Source: Rhinopithecus roxellana (Eukaryota; Chordata; Mammalia; Primates; Cercopithecidae). From it: a stretch of DNA of 64,000 nucleotides. This document shows, piece by piece, positions 1 to 11,340 of this stretch (positions are counted from its first letter, which is position 1; each line of letters begins with the position of its first letter). A program made the translations under genes and the position numbers. The notes below the pieces were generated by a model that had not been told where the DNA came from, ran no database searches, and saw only the letters and a list, made by a program, of their open reading frames with translations. Where the stretch lies: positions 37,683,546-37,747,545 of the forward strand of contig NC_044559.1 of NCBI RefSeq assembly GCF_007565055.1. The letters are read 5' to 3'.

Positions 1-1254
1 CCAGTTGTTCATTTAGAAAAATTTCCAATTTACAAAGAAGGTGAAAGAAGACTAATGATGAATACTATACACCTATCACTTAGATGCACTAATTGCTAAC
101 ATTTTATATGTGTGTATGTATACTTTTTTCTAAATTATGTGAAAGTAAATTAAAGACACTATGACACGTTACTTAGAAAAACTTTAGCCTCCATCTCTTA
201 AAAACAAGATCCTTCTCCTATAGAATAACATTCAAGAAATGTATCTTTGATACACTAATATTTTCTAATATACAGTACATATTCAAGCTTCTCCAGTTAT
301 CCAAATAATGCCCTCTAGAGCTATGTCTGTTTACCTGCCTTCTTTCTTTCCTTCCCTTCTTCTTTTTTTCTTGCATTGCAATTATTTTGTTGTCTCTTTA
401 GTCTCTTTTAATCAAGAACAGCTTCCCATTTTTTCTTGGTCTTTGAAGACTTGCCACTTATGAGGATTTCAGACCAGGTATTTGGCAGAATATCCCACTC
501 TCTGAAATTGTTTGATTTTTTAGGGGGTGCTTCAATGGGTAGTAGCAGGTCCTTGTCAGTGTATTAAAACTAAAGACATTCATTTAATTTTCATTCGTTA
601 TTGATGACATAAATTCATTCACTATTTGATGACTTGAACTTTAATTACTTGGTTAAGATGTTTAAACTCACATTTTGTCCTTCAAAACTAATTTTAACCT
701 TGACATTCTTGGGTTGAACTGAGGTCAAAAGGACATCATATTTGATCTCCAAGGTCTGTGAGTGTTCAGTGAGAAGCCTTCACTGTGCTAGTTCTTGCTG
801 GGTCATGGATAGCAACGTGGCCTCTAGTACTTGTCTTATTTCCTCCAAATCACAAAAGAGCTCTACACACCATGCATTTTGGATGTAGCGTGAGGCCAAA
901 GAGCAGATGACGATGACACTGTGGCATAAAGCAATCAAATCCCTTATTCGAAGACAGCAAATTGCCTCCTCTGGGCCTAATTACAGAACTATCATTTGAG
1001 AAACAACAAATAAGAATGAACAAGTCTGGAGAAATAATTCACATTAAAGTGAAAATGGTCCTGGATCTTCCCTTCCTCACTTCTTTTGAAATAACTTGTT
1101 ATCTCTCCTATTTACTTCTCCCTAAATATATTGTATTGCATTCCCCATTCATGTTTTAATTTTACTGCTTCCTGGATGTGACTTGTTTTCTCAACTATAC
1201 TCCAAGTTTTCAAGGCACTTATTTGGATACTCTGCAGGGCCTAGCACAATTCTA

Positions 1255-1660
1255 TGCACAATTCCAAGGATGGAAGCATGGATGCATGGGTGCATGGGTA
1301 GATAGATGCAGGAATGCATGGATCAGTGGATAAGTAGGATAATGGATGACTCATGGATGCATGGATGCATGGGTAGGTAGATGCAGTAATGCATGAGTCA
1401 GTGGATAGAAGGGAGAATGGATGGACACATGGATGCATGGGTGCATGGGTAAATAGATACAGAAATGGATGGATTAGTGGATAGGTATGAGAATGGATGG
1501 ATGGGTAGATGAGAGGATGAATGGGGGATGGATGGGTAGATGGATGGTTGCGTAGGTAAATGAAAGGTGGGTGGTTGGGTGGGTGATGGGTAGATAGGTA
1601 GATAGACATAGGAAGGAAGATGAATTGACTGATTAAGTGAGTGAGTCAAAGGTCTATCAC
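1255..1660 (+). repeat. Degenerate (GGAT/GCAT)n array with a 75-76 bp higher-order period
   Basis: Tetranucleotide-derived array in a PNLIPRP2 intron just upstream of the exon at 1694. Blocks opening with catggatgcatgg recur at 1277, 1352 and 1428, each followed by a gatgca...gtggata...aatggatg pattern, so units of 75-76 bp were duplicated. From about 1490 it is plain GGAT/GGGT. Long reading frames across it on the - strand (rich in His/Pro/Ser/Tyr) are repeat artefacts. Confidence 0.85.
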
Positions 1661-1693
1661 TAACAGACACATTATGTTTTTTTTTCCCACTAG

Positions 1694-1823
1694 AATAACT
1701 GTTTCCCTTGTCCAGCTGGAGGATGCCCCAAAATGGGGCACTATGCTGACAAATTTGAAGGGAAAACCAGTGCTGTGGAACAAACCTTTTTCCTGAACAC
1801 AGGAGAGAGTGGTAACTTTACTA
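1694..1823 (+). CDS. PNLIPRP2: PNLIPRP2 coding exon (end of lipase domain)
   Basis: 130-nt exon between a pyrimidine-rich acceptor (ttttttcccactag) and donor gtaagt. It starts in phase 0 with AAT AAC TGT and leaves one base for the next exon. Cysteine-rich CFPCPAGGC is followed by KMGHYADKFEGKTS and FFLNTGESGNFT, the segment linking the alpha/beta-hydrolase fold to the PLAT domain. Confidence 0.92.
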
Positions 1824-4800
1824 GTAAGTTTCCATTTTACTCACTTCAAATTCTTGCAGATAATTTTAAAAAGTGTGCCAGCCTTATTAGTCAGTATCCT
1901 TGGTAATGATGGATAGAAACTTAACTACAACAAGCTTAAGTTGTAATGAAAGGACAGTGAAATGGAATTTGTGTTGGGTCTCACCCCTCTAACCAATACT
2001 CCTGACCAGCAGAGAAAAGTATAATGATTGGCCCAGGCTGGGTCACATGTTCACCCACCCCTGGTGTAGGAAGGATGCATCAATTAACAGAAGAGGGCAA
2101 TGTGAAAGTCACTGTAAGTCAAGAAGTCACTGCAGTCATGACTATTATATTGGTCCTCCTATATACACACACACACTTTGTGGTGATGTCATTTTGCCCT
2201 GTTTCTTATTTTAAAAGTACAAGACAGAAAAATTATCAAGATTCATTTACTATGAATAATATCATATAATGGCTGGAAAGAAGAGCAGTTATTTTCTAAG
2301 GGAGTTTCAAATTTAAAAATTTATATCAGTACCTTACAAAACACTTTTCACATAACAGTATTTCCTGTAATCCTCAAAATATTTATCATAAAAGATAACA
2401 GTTTGGCTGTATCTATAAAATTTTGTATGCACATTCCTTTAACCCAGTAACTTCACTTCTCAGAATATACCATAGAGAAATACTTGCATGTGTGCATAAG
2501 ATGATGTGTTCAAGCATGCTCGCTCTTTGTTTTTAAGAGCAAAAGGTTGAGGGGAAAATCTAAATGTCTGCCAGTTGGTAAATGACTAAATACTATAGAT
2601 TAAATACTACATGTAGCCATTAAAAAGAAGGTTATACTTCTGCATACTGAAGAGAGAAAACCTCTAAGGTGTATTAAGTAAGAAGGCAAGTGACAAAACA
2701 ACATGCAATACACCCAGTGTCTTCATTTTTCAGACTGCTGTAACGTAGTACCATAGACTGGGTGGCTTATAAATAGTAGAAACGTATTTCTCACAGTTCT
2801 GGAGGATGGAAATCCAAGACCATGGTGCCAGCACGATCAGGTTCTGCTGCACATTGCTGTCTTCTTGTTGTATACTCCCACATGGTGGAAAAAGGACAAG
2901 AGAGCTCTCTGGGGTCACTTTTATGAGGTTACTGATCCCATTCTTGTGGGCTCTTACCCACATGAATTCAGTCCATTGTACTATGTATCAGTCAAAATAC
3001 ACATGTGCAGTATCAGCTGCCCTTCATTCATCAAGAGCACATACCTTGCTGTGTTCCTAAGGGACTGTGCCGAACCATAATATTTACTGACCCCTGAGTC
3101 CCTCGCTCCCACCTAGAACCTTACCCCCTTAATTCCTGGGCCCCAGGAATTCAATTAAGTCACAGTCCTCTTACCTCTTACCCCTGGAGGATTCACAGCT
3201 TGGAACAATAATGTTTTCATAGATTATTTTTTCAATAAGATGAGTTCATTAAATGGGTTGTATTTCTCTGGACAGGTTGGAGATATAAGGTATCAGTCAC
3301 ACTTTCTGGAAAAGAGGAAGTGAATGGGTACATCAGGATTGCTTTGTATGGAAGTAATGGAAACTCAAAACAATATGAGATTTTCAAGTAAGTTCACTAG
3401 TAATGCGAAATGATCATACTTTCCATAATAGATTATTCCAAATCGACTGAGTATAAAGTGCTTTATGGATCTAGGCATCTATTATACAGAACCATTGAAT
3501 CCTAGGATGTGAGCTGGAAGAAAGTTTCAGTGTCTAGTTTAATCATCCCATTTTACATATGAGAAGAGTGAGGCCCAGAGAGAGGGAACTCACTATTTAA
3601 AATGAGTCATGTGCTAACTCCTTTTGGAATGTCAGTCATCTGACTAGATTGTTTTTTTCTTTTTTTGTTATTTTATTTTAGATTCAGGGGGTACATGTGC
3701 AGATTCATTACATGGGTATATTGTATAATGGTGAGGTCTGGACTTCTAGTGAACCTATTACCCAAACGGTGAACATTGCACCCAATGGATAAATTTTTAA
3801 CCCTTATCCCCATCCCAACCTCTCTCCTTTTGGAGTTCCTGGTGTCTATTCTTTCCAGCTTTATGTCCATGTGTACCCATTGTTTATAAGTGAGAACATG
3901 CAGTATTTGATTTTCTGTTTCTGAGTTATTTTGCTGAAGATAATGGCCTTCAGCTTCATCCATGTAGCTACAAAGGACATGATTTCATTCTTTTTATATC
4001 TACATAGTATTTTATGTTGTCTATATGCCAAATTTTATTGATCCAATCAACAACTGATGGACACTTAGGTTGATTCCATGACTTTGCTATTGTGAATATT
4101 GCTGTGATTAACATACAAGTGCAGGATTTTTCTGATAAACTATTTCTTTTCCTTTGGGTAGATACCCAGTAGTGCAATTGCTGGGTCAAAATGAAGTTAT
4201 ATTTTTCTATCAAGTTATTTGAGAAATCTTCATACTGTTTTCCATAGGGGTTGAACTAATTGACATCCCTACCAACAATGTGTAAGCATTCCCTTTTCTC
4301 CATATCCTTGCCAACATCTGTTATTTTTTTGACTTTTTAATAATAGTCATTCTGACTGGTATGAGATAGTATCTCACTGTGGTTTTAATTTGCATTTCTC
4401 TGATGATTAGTGATGTTGAGAGTTTTTTATGTGTTTGCTTGAGGCTTGTATGGCTTTTGAGAAGTTCTTTGCCCACTTTTTAATGGGGTTATTCGTTTTT
4501 TTCTTGTTGATTTGAGTTCCTTATAGATTCTGGATATTAATCTTTTGTCAGATGAGTAGTTTGTAATATTTTCTCCCATTCTGTAGTTTGTCTGTATACT
4601 CCATTGATTGCTTCTTTTAATGTGCAGAAACTCTTTAGTTTAATTCAGTCACATTTGTCTATTCTTGTTTTTGCTGCATTTGCTTTGAGGTCTTAGTCAT
4701 AACTTCTTTACTTTTTTCTGTTTTCCTTTTTCTTTTTTTTTTGAAATGGAGTTTCACTCTTGTTGCCCAGGCTGGAGTGCAATGGCAAGATCTTGGATCT

Positions 4801-7800
4801 CGGCTCACTACAACCTCCACCTCCTGGGTACAAACGATTCTCCTGCCTCAACCTCCCATGTAACTGGGGTTACAGGAGCCTGCCACCACACCTGGCTAAT
4901 TTTTTTGCATTTTTAGTAGAGATGGGGTTTCACCATGTTGACCAAGCTGGTCTCAAACTCCTTTCCTCAGGTGATCCACCCGCCTTACCTAGGCCAATGT
5001 ACAGGAGTTTTATCCTATGTTTTCTTCTAGAATTTTTATAGTTTCAGGTCTCACATTTAAGTCTTTCACCCATTTTGAGTTAATTTTTGTATATGGTGAA
5101 GAATAGGGGTCCAGTTTTATTCTTCTGCCTATGGGTAGCCAGTTATCCTAGCACCATTTGTTGATTAGGTTTATTCAATAACCCTTTCCTCCTTGTTTAT
5201 TCTTGTTAACTTTGTCAAAGATCAGTTAGCTGTAGATATGTGGCTTTATTTCTGGATTCTCTATTCTGTTCCAATGATATATGATATATGTGTCTATTTT
5301 TGTACCAGTACCATACTGTTTTGGTTACTGTAGCCTTGTAGTATAGTTTGAAGTCAGGTAATGTTATACCACTGGCTTTGTTGTTTTTGCTTAGATTGCT
5401 TTGGTTTTTGGGGCTCTTTCTTGTTCATATTCTAAAATATGAATTTTAGAATTGTTCTAATTCTGTAAAAAATGGCATTGTTAATCTGATAGGAATTGTG
5501 TTGAATCTGTAGATCAGTTTAATGATATTGATTCTTCCTATCCATAAGCATGGGATGTTTTTCCATTTGTTCGTGTCATCTACAATTTCTTTCATCAGTG
5601 TTTTATAGTGCCCCCTGTAGAGGTTATTCACCTCCTTGGCTAAATGTATTCCTAGGTATATTTTGTGTTTGTGGCCATTGTATATGAGATTGAGTTCTTG
5701 ATTTGGTTCTCAGATTGAGCATTTTTGGTGTAGAGAAATGTAACTGATTTTTGTGCATTAATTTGTATTCTGAAACTTTACTAAAGTGATTTATCAGGCC
5801 TAGCAGACTTTTGGGGGAATTGTTAGGATTTTCTAGGTATAAAATCATGTCATCAGTAAACAGAGATAAGTAGACTTCCTCTTTTCCAGTTGGTTGCCTT
5901 TTATTTCTTTCTCTTGCCTGATTGCTCTGGCTAGGACTTACAGTACTGTGTTGAATAGGAGTAATGAGAGTGGACATCCTTGTCTAGTCCCAGTTCTTAG
6001 GGTGAATGCTTTCAACTTTTCTCCATTCGATATAGTGTTAGCTGTGGGATCGTCATATATGGCTTTTATTATTTTGAGGTATGTTTCTTTGATGTCTAGT
6101 TAGTTGAGGGCTTTTTATCATGAAGGGACATTAAATTTTATTAAAAGCTTTTTCTGCATCTATTGAGATTATTATATATTTTTCGTTTTTGATTCTGTTT
6201 ATATGTTGAATCACGTTTGTTGATTTGCATATGTAGAACCATCCTTGCATTTCTGGAATAAAACCCACTTGATTGTGATGAATTACCTTTTTAACATGCT
6301 GTTGGATTTGGTTTGCTAGCATTTTGTTGGGGATTTTTGTGTCTGTGTTCATCAGGGATATTGCCTATAGTTTCCTTTCTGACTTGGGTTTTGCAAATAT
6401 CAAAATCTCTTCAGGCAAGGCACGTCCGTATGGCATATAACCAACACACACCCCATCCTCACACACATAGGTATACACATGAAGCCTGTGGCCATCTCAT
6501 TCATGTTGTGTAGCCTCAGCATCTGGCCTTTGCTGGGCATATGAGGTGCTTGGTAAATATGTGTTAGATGAATGCATAACCTGTGCAATAAAGTTAGGTT
6601 CTGTTTTTGCACTAACTTTTACATAAAAATGTTTGTGTTGAATTAAATGTCCTTGACAAATTCCTGTAATACACATGAGATGCTAACAAATGGCATCTGC
6701 TGAACCACATGCATCTTTAAACATAAGACATTGCCCCAAATGGTCCTGTAGCAAACTTTAGACCATTAATATGCCACCCCAAATATTTGACTTAGCTGTA
6801 GATAAAAACTAAAACAGTGGAAATCTGGAGTCGAATATTTTTTAAAGGTGTGTTCTGCACAAATACTTTTATGTTATGGCAGCCCCTGGATGTGTATGAA
6901 GTCATTCGAGGTGTTTGCAGAAAACCAACAACAGCAACTATTGTTTAGAGAAGTGATAGATTGCGATCATCTTATGTATTCATATATCCAGCTGATATAA
7001 CATTTTATGTCCATATTTTCAGAGGATCCCTCAAACCAGATGCAAGTCACATGTGTGCTATTGATGTGGATCTCAATGTTGGCAAAATACAGAAAGTTAA
7101 GTTCCTCTGGAACAGCCATGTGATAAATCTATTTGAGCCCAAACTGGGGGCTTCCCATATCACAGTGCAAAGTGGTGAAGATGGGACCGAGTATGTATTT
7201 TTTATTGCATCTAAGTTTGGTTATTTATATTTACATATTGATCTATCTGTCTATGCATTCATTCATCCAATTGCCCACCTACTCATCTATGTACCCATCT
7301 ACTCATCCATTCATCTACCCATCTATCCATTTCTCTATCCTTTTAATCACTTACCCACTTACCCATTCACTTATTCCTCTACCCATCCACCCAGACACCT
7401 ATCTCGTCATTCTTCTGGCCCTCCAGCCATTCTTTGATCTTCCCATCCATCCATTCATCTTCCCAGGTGTTCATCTCAACTCTACATCCATCCATCTGAT
7501 TTACTTTGAAAAACCAAAATTGTTTTCCTTAGGCAAAATTCAACTTGGCAGGGGCAAGGCATGTAGGCACAGATAGGCACAGATTCAAGAAACAGGCAAA
7601 TATGAATGACTGTTTTATCTCAAACAATAAGGAAAGCGCTTGGGAAGCACATAGGGGAAATCTCTGAGTTAATTCCAGTTGATGTACAGTTACTAATGTA
7701 AACAGGTTTGTTTGGAGACTATAGCATTAGAGGGATACATACTGTGTTAGGAATCTGGCTCATAATGACAAGTTCTTCCATTCTGAGAGAATAGAATCCT

Positions 7801-10012
7801 ACTTAGTAGGCATTGGGAGAGAACATAACTGTTTTTAAAATATGGAAAGAATGACACCTCAAAAGAGGATAATTAAAAAACAATGGGATATTAGAGAATA
7901 AAGGAAACATAAATGTCGACTCTCAACTGCTCTCATTTTAAGATGAGGAAGTAAGATTTGGAAAGTCAAGTAACTTGTCTAAGGTCATGTAGGGAATCTA
8001 AAGGGAAAAATACTGGACTTTAGAATGTTTTCAAAACACACACCAAGACTTTGCTCAGCTGCATGACTTAACTTTGCTGGCTGTAAAAGTGGCAATAATC
8101 CCAATTGCTCAGTGTATTATTGGAAGGATCAGATGTCACAGTCAACGGGCCATCACTTTGTGTACAGTAGACCCCCTTACCTGTGGGGATGGGTGATATG
8201 CTCCAAGACCCCAGTTGGATGCCTGAAACCTCAGATAGTACCAAATCCTACATATACTATGGGTTTTTTTTCCTATTCATACATACTATATGAATAGGAA
8301 ATATGCTGGACAAAGGGACAATTCATGTCCTGGGTGGGACAGAGCCGAACAGAGCAAGATTTTATCATGCTACTCAGAATGATGTGCAATTTAAGACTTA
8401 CAAATTGTTTGTTTCTAAAATTTCCCATTTCCTATTATGGGATCTCAGTTGACCATGGGTAACTGAAACCATGGAAAGCAAAACTGCAGATAATGGGGGG
8501 CTACTATACTCAGTTGTGAGGCACAACAAGGACTGGGACTTAGGTCTTCTGACAGCCCATCCAGGGTTCTTTCTACTGTGCCCATCAATTCAGCCAGCTG
8601 GATGTGAAACTGAGAAGTCCATATGGTCTGGCAGTGCAATGCAATGTGAAAATGTCTGGATTTCTCAGTATTTAAGTGGGGGTGGAGTTCCTGTTTTAAG
8701 TACAATATAGAACACATGCTGTATAATCCAAACACCAGAGTCCCCAACCCACATGAGGTCTCTCTCATCAAGAAGCTACATTCTGAAGCTAAACCTGGAG
8801 GGAAGGCTAGCTTGGCCACACTGTTCCCCTTGCATCAAAGACACCTGCAAGAGAAGGAAGAGGCTGGAAGTGGCCAGCTTCTCATGCTTGGTGCTTGCTC
8901 CAACCTGACTTGGTTAGTTTCTCAGAACTAATAACCCTCTAGGATCTTTTTTTATTTTTAAGAAATTTTATTGAAACATAATTCCCATAAAACACAATTC
9001 ACCCATTTAAAGTGTGCAATTTAATGGCTTTTAGAATATTCACAGAGTTGTGCAACTATCACCACAATGTTAGAATATTTTCATCACCCTAAAAAGAAAC
9101 CCCATACCTGTTAGCCATCATTTCTCAACCCGCACATCCCTTTTCCTCAGCCCTAGGCATCCACTAATTTACTCTGTGTCTCTGTAGGTTTTCGTATTCT
9201 GGACGTTTCATGTAAATAGAGTCATACAGTGTATAGTCCTTCATGACTGGCTTCCTTCATTTAGCATGACGTTTTCAAGGTTCATTCATGTAGCATGTAT
9301 CAGTACTTCATTCTTTTTTATTGCCAAATACTATTCTATTATATGACTATGCCACATTTTATGTATTCATTTATCAGTTGGTCATTTGGGTTGTCTCTAC
9401 TTGGGGGCTATTATGAATAATGCTGCTTTGAAATTATGTACAAGATTTTGTTTTCATCCTCTTGGGTATATACCTAGGAGTGGAACTGCTTGGCCGTGTG
9501 ATAACTCTGTTTAAACTTTAGAGGAACTGCCAAACTGTTTCCAAAGTGGCTGCCACATTTTACATTCCCAGAGCAGTGTATGAGGGGTCCTCTCTGACCT
9601 TAATTTGACAGAGAAAGTCCCTCTGAGCTGGCTGGGGCACTGTTGGTCCCTGGAACTCATTGCTAGACCCAAAGAGGCAGTCCCATCAGAGACCCCTCAG
9701 TTTTGCAGTTTGCAAAGCTTCAGTTTGACATGGCTGATTCACTTTCCACCCATTCGGAGCTCGTCCGGGAGAGGGGTGCTCTTTGAGCAGGTTTAGTTAG
9801 TAAGAATTACTTGGACTCTGCCTGGCAAAGCAGAACTTTTCGGTCAAGGGGAGCTGAATGCAGGGGGTTGCCCAAATGCTGTTTACTCATCTGAAGTCAC
9901 ATTTCCACAAGCAAAAGAGCCTCATGCTGACAATGTTTTCCTCCACAGGTATAACTTTTGCAGCAGTGACACTGTGGAAGAAAACGTTTTGCAATCTCTT
10001 GACCCTTGTTGA
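1694..10012 (+). CDS. PNLIPRP2: Pancreatic lipase-related protein 2, 3' part (four exons, gene continues to the left)
   Basis: A secreted lipase/galactolipase of pancreas that hydrolyses dietary galactolipids, phospholipids and triglycerides. Coding join in this window: 1694-1823, 3276-3387, 7023-7190, 9949-10012. All introns have AG/GT borders and the frame is continuous (phase 0 in, then 1, 0, 2 bases carried) to TGA at 10010-10012. The first exon reads NNCFPCPAGGCPKMG onward (end of the lipase fold). From SWRYKVSVTLSG (split codon 1823/3276) to the C-terminal LQSLDPC is the PLAT beta-sandwich domain that in this family contacts colipase. Phrases such as YIRIALYGSNGNSKQYEIFK, GSLKPDASH and TVQSGEDGTEYNFCSSDTVEEN fit PNLIPRP2 rather than PNLIP or PNLIPRP1, from my memory of those families. 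The catalytic Ser-Asp-His lies upstream, outside the window. The neighbour order (SPMIP5 then HSPA12A) supports the assignment. I see no stop or frameshift in the visible part. Confidence 0.93.
2728..3228 (-). mobile_element. MLT1-like LTR remnant (ERVL-MaLR), antisense, PNLIPRP2 intron
   Basis: Starts 'cagactgctgtaacgtagtaccatagactgggtggcttata' in part, with 'tctcacagttctggagga' and 'cacatggtggaaaaagga' further on, the reverse complement of the usual MLT1 LTR 3' half. It is diverged and broken. Family assigned from memory; edges are approximate. Confidence 0.6.
3276..3387 (+). CDS. PNLIPRP2: PNLIPRP2 coding exon (start of PLAT domain)
   Basis: 112-nt exon between 'ctctggacag' and donor 'gtaagt'. 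It completes the AGT serine codon and then reads WRYKVSVTLSGKEEVNGYIR, the first PLAT strands. The TGG at 3278-3280 is the tryptophan that corresponds, by counting back from the C-terminus, to the human W358X truncation polymorphism; here it is intact. Confidence 0.92.
3655..6400 (-). mobile_element. 5'-truncated L1 (3' UTR and part of ORF2), antisense, split by an Alu
   Basis: The + strand reads the reverse complement of an L1 3' end ('gggggtacatgtgcag', 'cttcatccatgtagctacaaaggacatgatttcattc') and continues into ORF2. The - strand at 6352-6131 translates as reverse-transcriptase sequence (IPNKMLANQIQQHVKKVIHH and IISIDAEKAFNKI), but the frame is broken by many stops. An Alu interrupts it at about 4711-4983 and L1 resumes at 'cctaggccaatgtacagg'. 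Dead copy within a PNLIPRP2 intron. Confidence 0.88.
4711..4983 (-). mobile_element. Alu, antisense, 5'-truncated, inside an L1
   Basis: Reads T-rich tail, 'gagtttcactcttgttgccc', 'gctcactacaacctccacc' and 'ggtgatccacccgcc', then stops before the Alu head and re-enters L1 sequence. Older Alu with many changes. Confidence 0.85.
7023..7190 (+). CDS. PNLIPRP2: PNLIPRP2 coding exon (PLAT domain core)
   Basis: 168-nt exon after 'catattttcag', ending GA before donor gtatgt. It reads GSLKPDASHMCAIDVDLNVG, then KIQKVKFLWNSHVINL and KLGASHITVQSGEDGTE. A tetranucleotide-type array begins about 40 bp inside the following intron. Confidence 0.92.
7228..7500 (-). repeat. Degenerate (ATCC/ATTC)n array, inverted relative to the array at 1255-1660
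   Basis: Runs of catccattcatctacccatc and similar in the last PNLIPRP2 intron, beginning about 40 bp past the exon donor. It is the complement class of the GGAT array upstream of exon 1694, so the pair could base-pair in the transcript. Confidence 0.8.
7990..8120 (+). repeat. MIR-like fossil SINE
   Basis: Core-like 'ctgcatgacttaactttgctggc' and 'taaaagtggcaataatccc' followed by 'tattggaaggatcagat', the pattern of a MIR 3' half. Weak, by eye only. Confidence 0.4.
8165..8506 (+). mobile_element. Non-autonomous Tigger/mariner-like DNA transposon with terminal inverted repeats
   Basis: The left end cagtagacccccttacctg and the right end (reverse complement tagtagccccccattatctg) match as imperfect inverted repeats of about 20 bp. 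The element is flanked by TA on both sides (8163-8164 and 8507-8508), the target duplication of the Tc1/mariner superfamily. It is 342 bp with no transposase frame. Subfamily not assigned. Confidence 0.75.
8945..9575 (-). mobile_element. Old L1 (L1M type) 3' fragment, antisense
   Basis: Phrases 'cataattcccataaaacac', 'gagttgtgcaactatcacc', 'gtcatacagtgtatagtcc' and 'cttgggtatatacctaggag' are typical of the reverse complement of L1M 3' ends. Heavily diverged, in the last PNLIPRP2 intron. Confidence 0.7.
9949..10012 (+). CDS. PNLIPRP2: PNLIPRP2 last coding exon
   Basis: Acceptor 'ttttcctccacag'. The exon reads YNFCSSDTVEENVLQSLDPC and then TGA. The two cysteines (FC and the C-terminal DPC) fit the conserved C-terminal disulfide of pancreatic lipases. 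Confidence 0.92.
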
Positions 10013-10035
10013 AAACATGGTGTGGCTATTGAGGT

Positions 10036-10041
10036 AATAAA
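10036..10041 (+). terminator. PNLIPRP2: PNLIPRP2 polyadenylation signal AATAAA
   Basis: Canonical AATAAA 24 bases after the stop codon, followed by a G/T-rich stretch (gtttgagggtgagctgttag) near 10057-10080. This predicts a very short 3' UTR, as is usual for pancreatic lipase mRNAs. Confidence 0.75.
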
Positions 10042-10479
10042 ATTTTTAATGCACTCAGTTTGAGGGTGAGCTGTTAGTTTGACATTCTCTACTTTCTGGG
10101 TTCACATTTCAAAAATGATTTGGGGGACTGGAGTCAAGTTTGCCACAGGTGACACCTGGAACTTCTCACCCACTTACCTCTGCCACCGTCTCTCTCTTTC
10201 CAGGCACTTTAGGTGGCCTTTCTAATGGATTTTATTTCCTTCGACAATGGACTTCTGTCCTATTTGTAAAGGTCATTGTTGCTGTCACTTGCTGCCCACC
10301 CAGCCTTTAACATCATAGGGGTACAAGGTAGACACCACATAAGAATTCAGAAAACACAAAGAGAAGAAAAGCAAAAAAAGGAGAATGAAATAAAATATTC
10401 CGAGATATTGCCGCATTTTATGGCAGGTGTAATTCCAAACTCTGATGATTTTGGTTAAAATCCACCTGCGGCATGGAAA

Positions 10480-11340
10480 AAGCAGGGCTTAAAAAAAAAA
10501 TTAATGCATGCACATGTTACAAAATTCAAATGATACAGAAAAGTATTCTTACAAAAGGTGAATCTCCTTCCCCCTTGCCTTCAAGTCTCTCAGTTCTTCC
10601 CAGAGACAACCTGGGTTTTTTCAAGAAATAGTCCACATATACTTATGGATATATCTATTTTACACACTCAACCCCACCACACCCTTTTTGTCCAAGCACA
10701 GATGACAGAATAGTATACACACTGTTCCACATCTTGCATTTTTCACTAACAATTAGTTGCATATTGGTCTCTAATGGCACAGAAAGAGTTTCTCCATTCT
10801 TCATATGGCTTCGTAGATTCCACTGAGAGATGTACATCGTATGTATGGTTGGACTGTTTTCTATTATAAATATTCATGCAATTAATATCCTTTCATGATA
10901 TCTTCTATATTATATAACTGATCAATAAATATTTGGAATATGTTTATTTTGACAAATATTGCCAAATTGCTGTCTATAGCGATTGTATCAATTTATTCAA
11001 CGAACAACATAGTAGGTTGAACCATATGCAATTGCACTTTTAAAGGCCAGAAAAGCCAAATGTTGGCAATTTCATGTGATTCATTCTAATATGAGAGCGT
11101 TTCACACTCTCGCCAACATAAGTATTGTCAAATCTTTTGCCAATTTGATAGGGGAAAGTGTTTTTCCTTACATTGTAATTTGCTTTATTTTATTATGAAT
11201 GAGGTTTCAGTATTGAATGGGCTCTTTGTATTTCTTCCTCTGTGAATTATCCAAATTCTTTGCCAATTTTAGGCATCTTTTTAATACAATTTTTACTTTA
11301 AACAGCTCTTTAATATTAGGAAAACTAGAATATTCCATCA
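10480..11340 (-). mobile_element. Probable ancient L1 fragment, antisense
   Basis: AT-rich sequence just beyond PNLIPRP2 with L1-3'-like order: 'ttacaaaattcaaatgatac', 'ttcactaacaattagttgc', 'cagaaagagtttctccattc', then 'gatgtacatcgtatgtatgg'. Very diverged; edges uncertain. No gene is seen here. Confidence 0.4.

Noticed and set aside
1241..1670. Long His/Pro/Ser/Tyr-rich frames on the - strand
   Set aside because: They translate the GGAT-type array. No start context, no splice partners, and the same pattern appears at the inverted array at 7228-7500.
2806..3080. Two overlapping + strand frames
   Set aside because: Fall in an antisense MLT1-like LTR within a PNLIPRP2 intron.
5446..6352. L1 ORF2 reverse-transcriptase frames as a gene
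   Set aside because: Several short pieces in different frames with stops between them; 5'-truncated dead L1.
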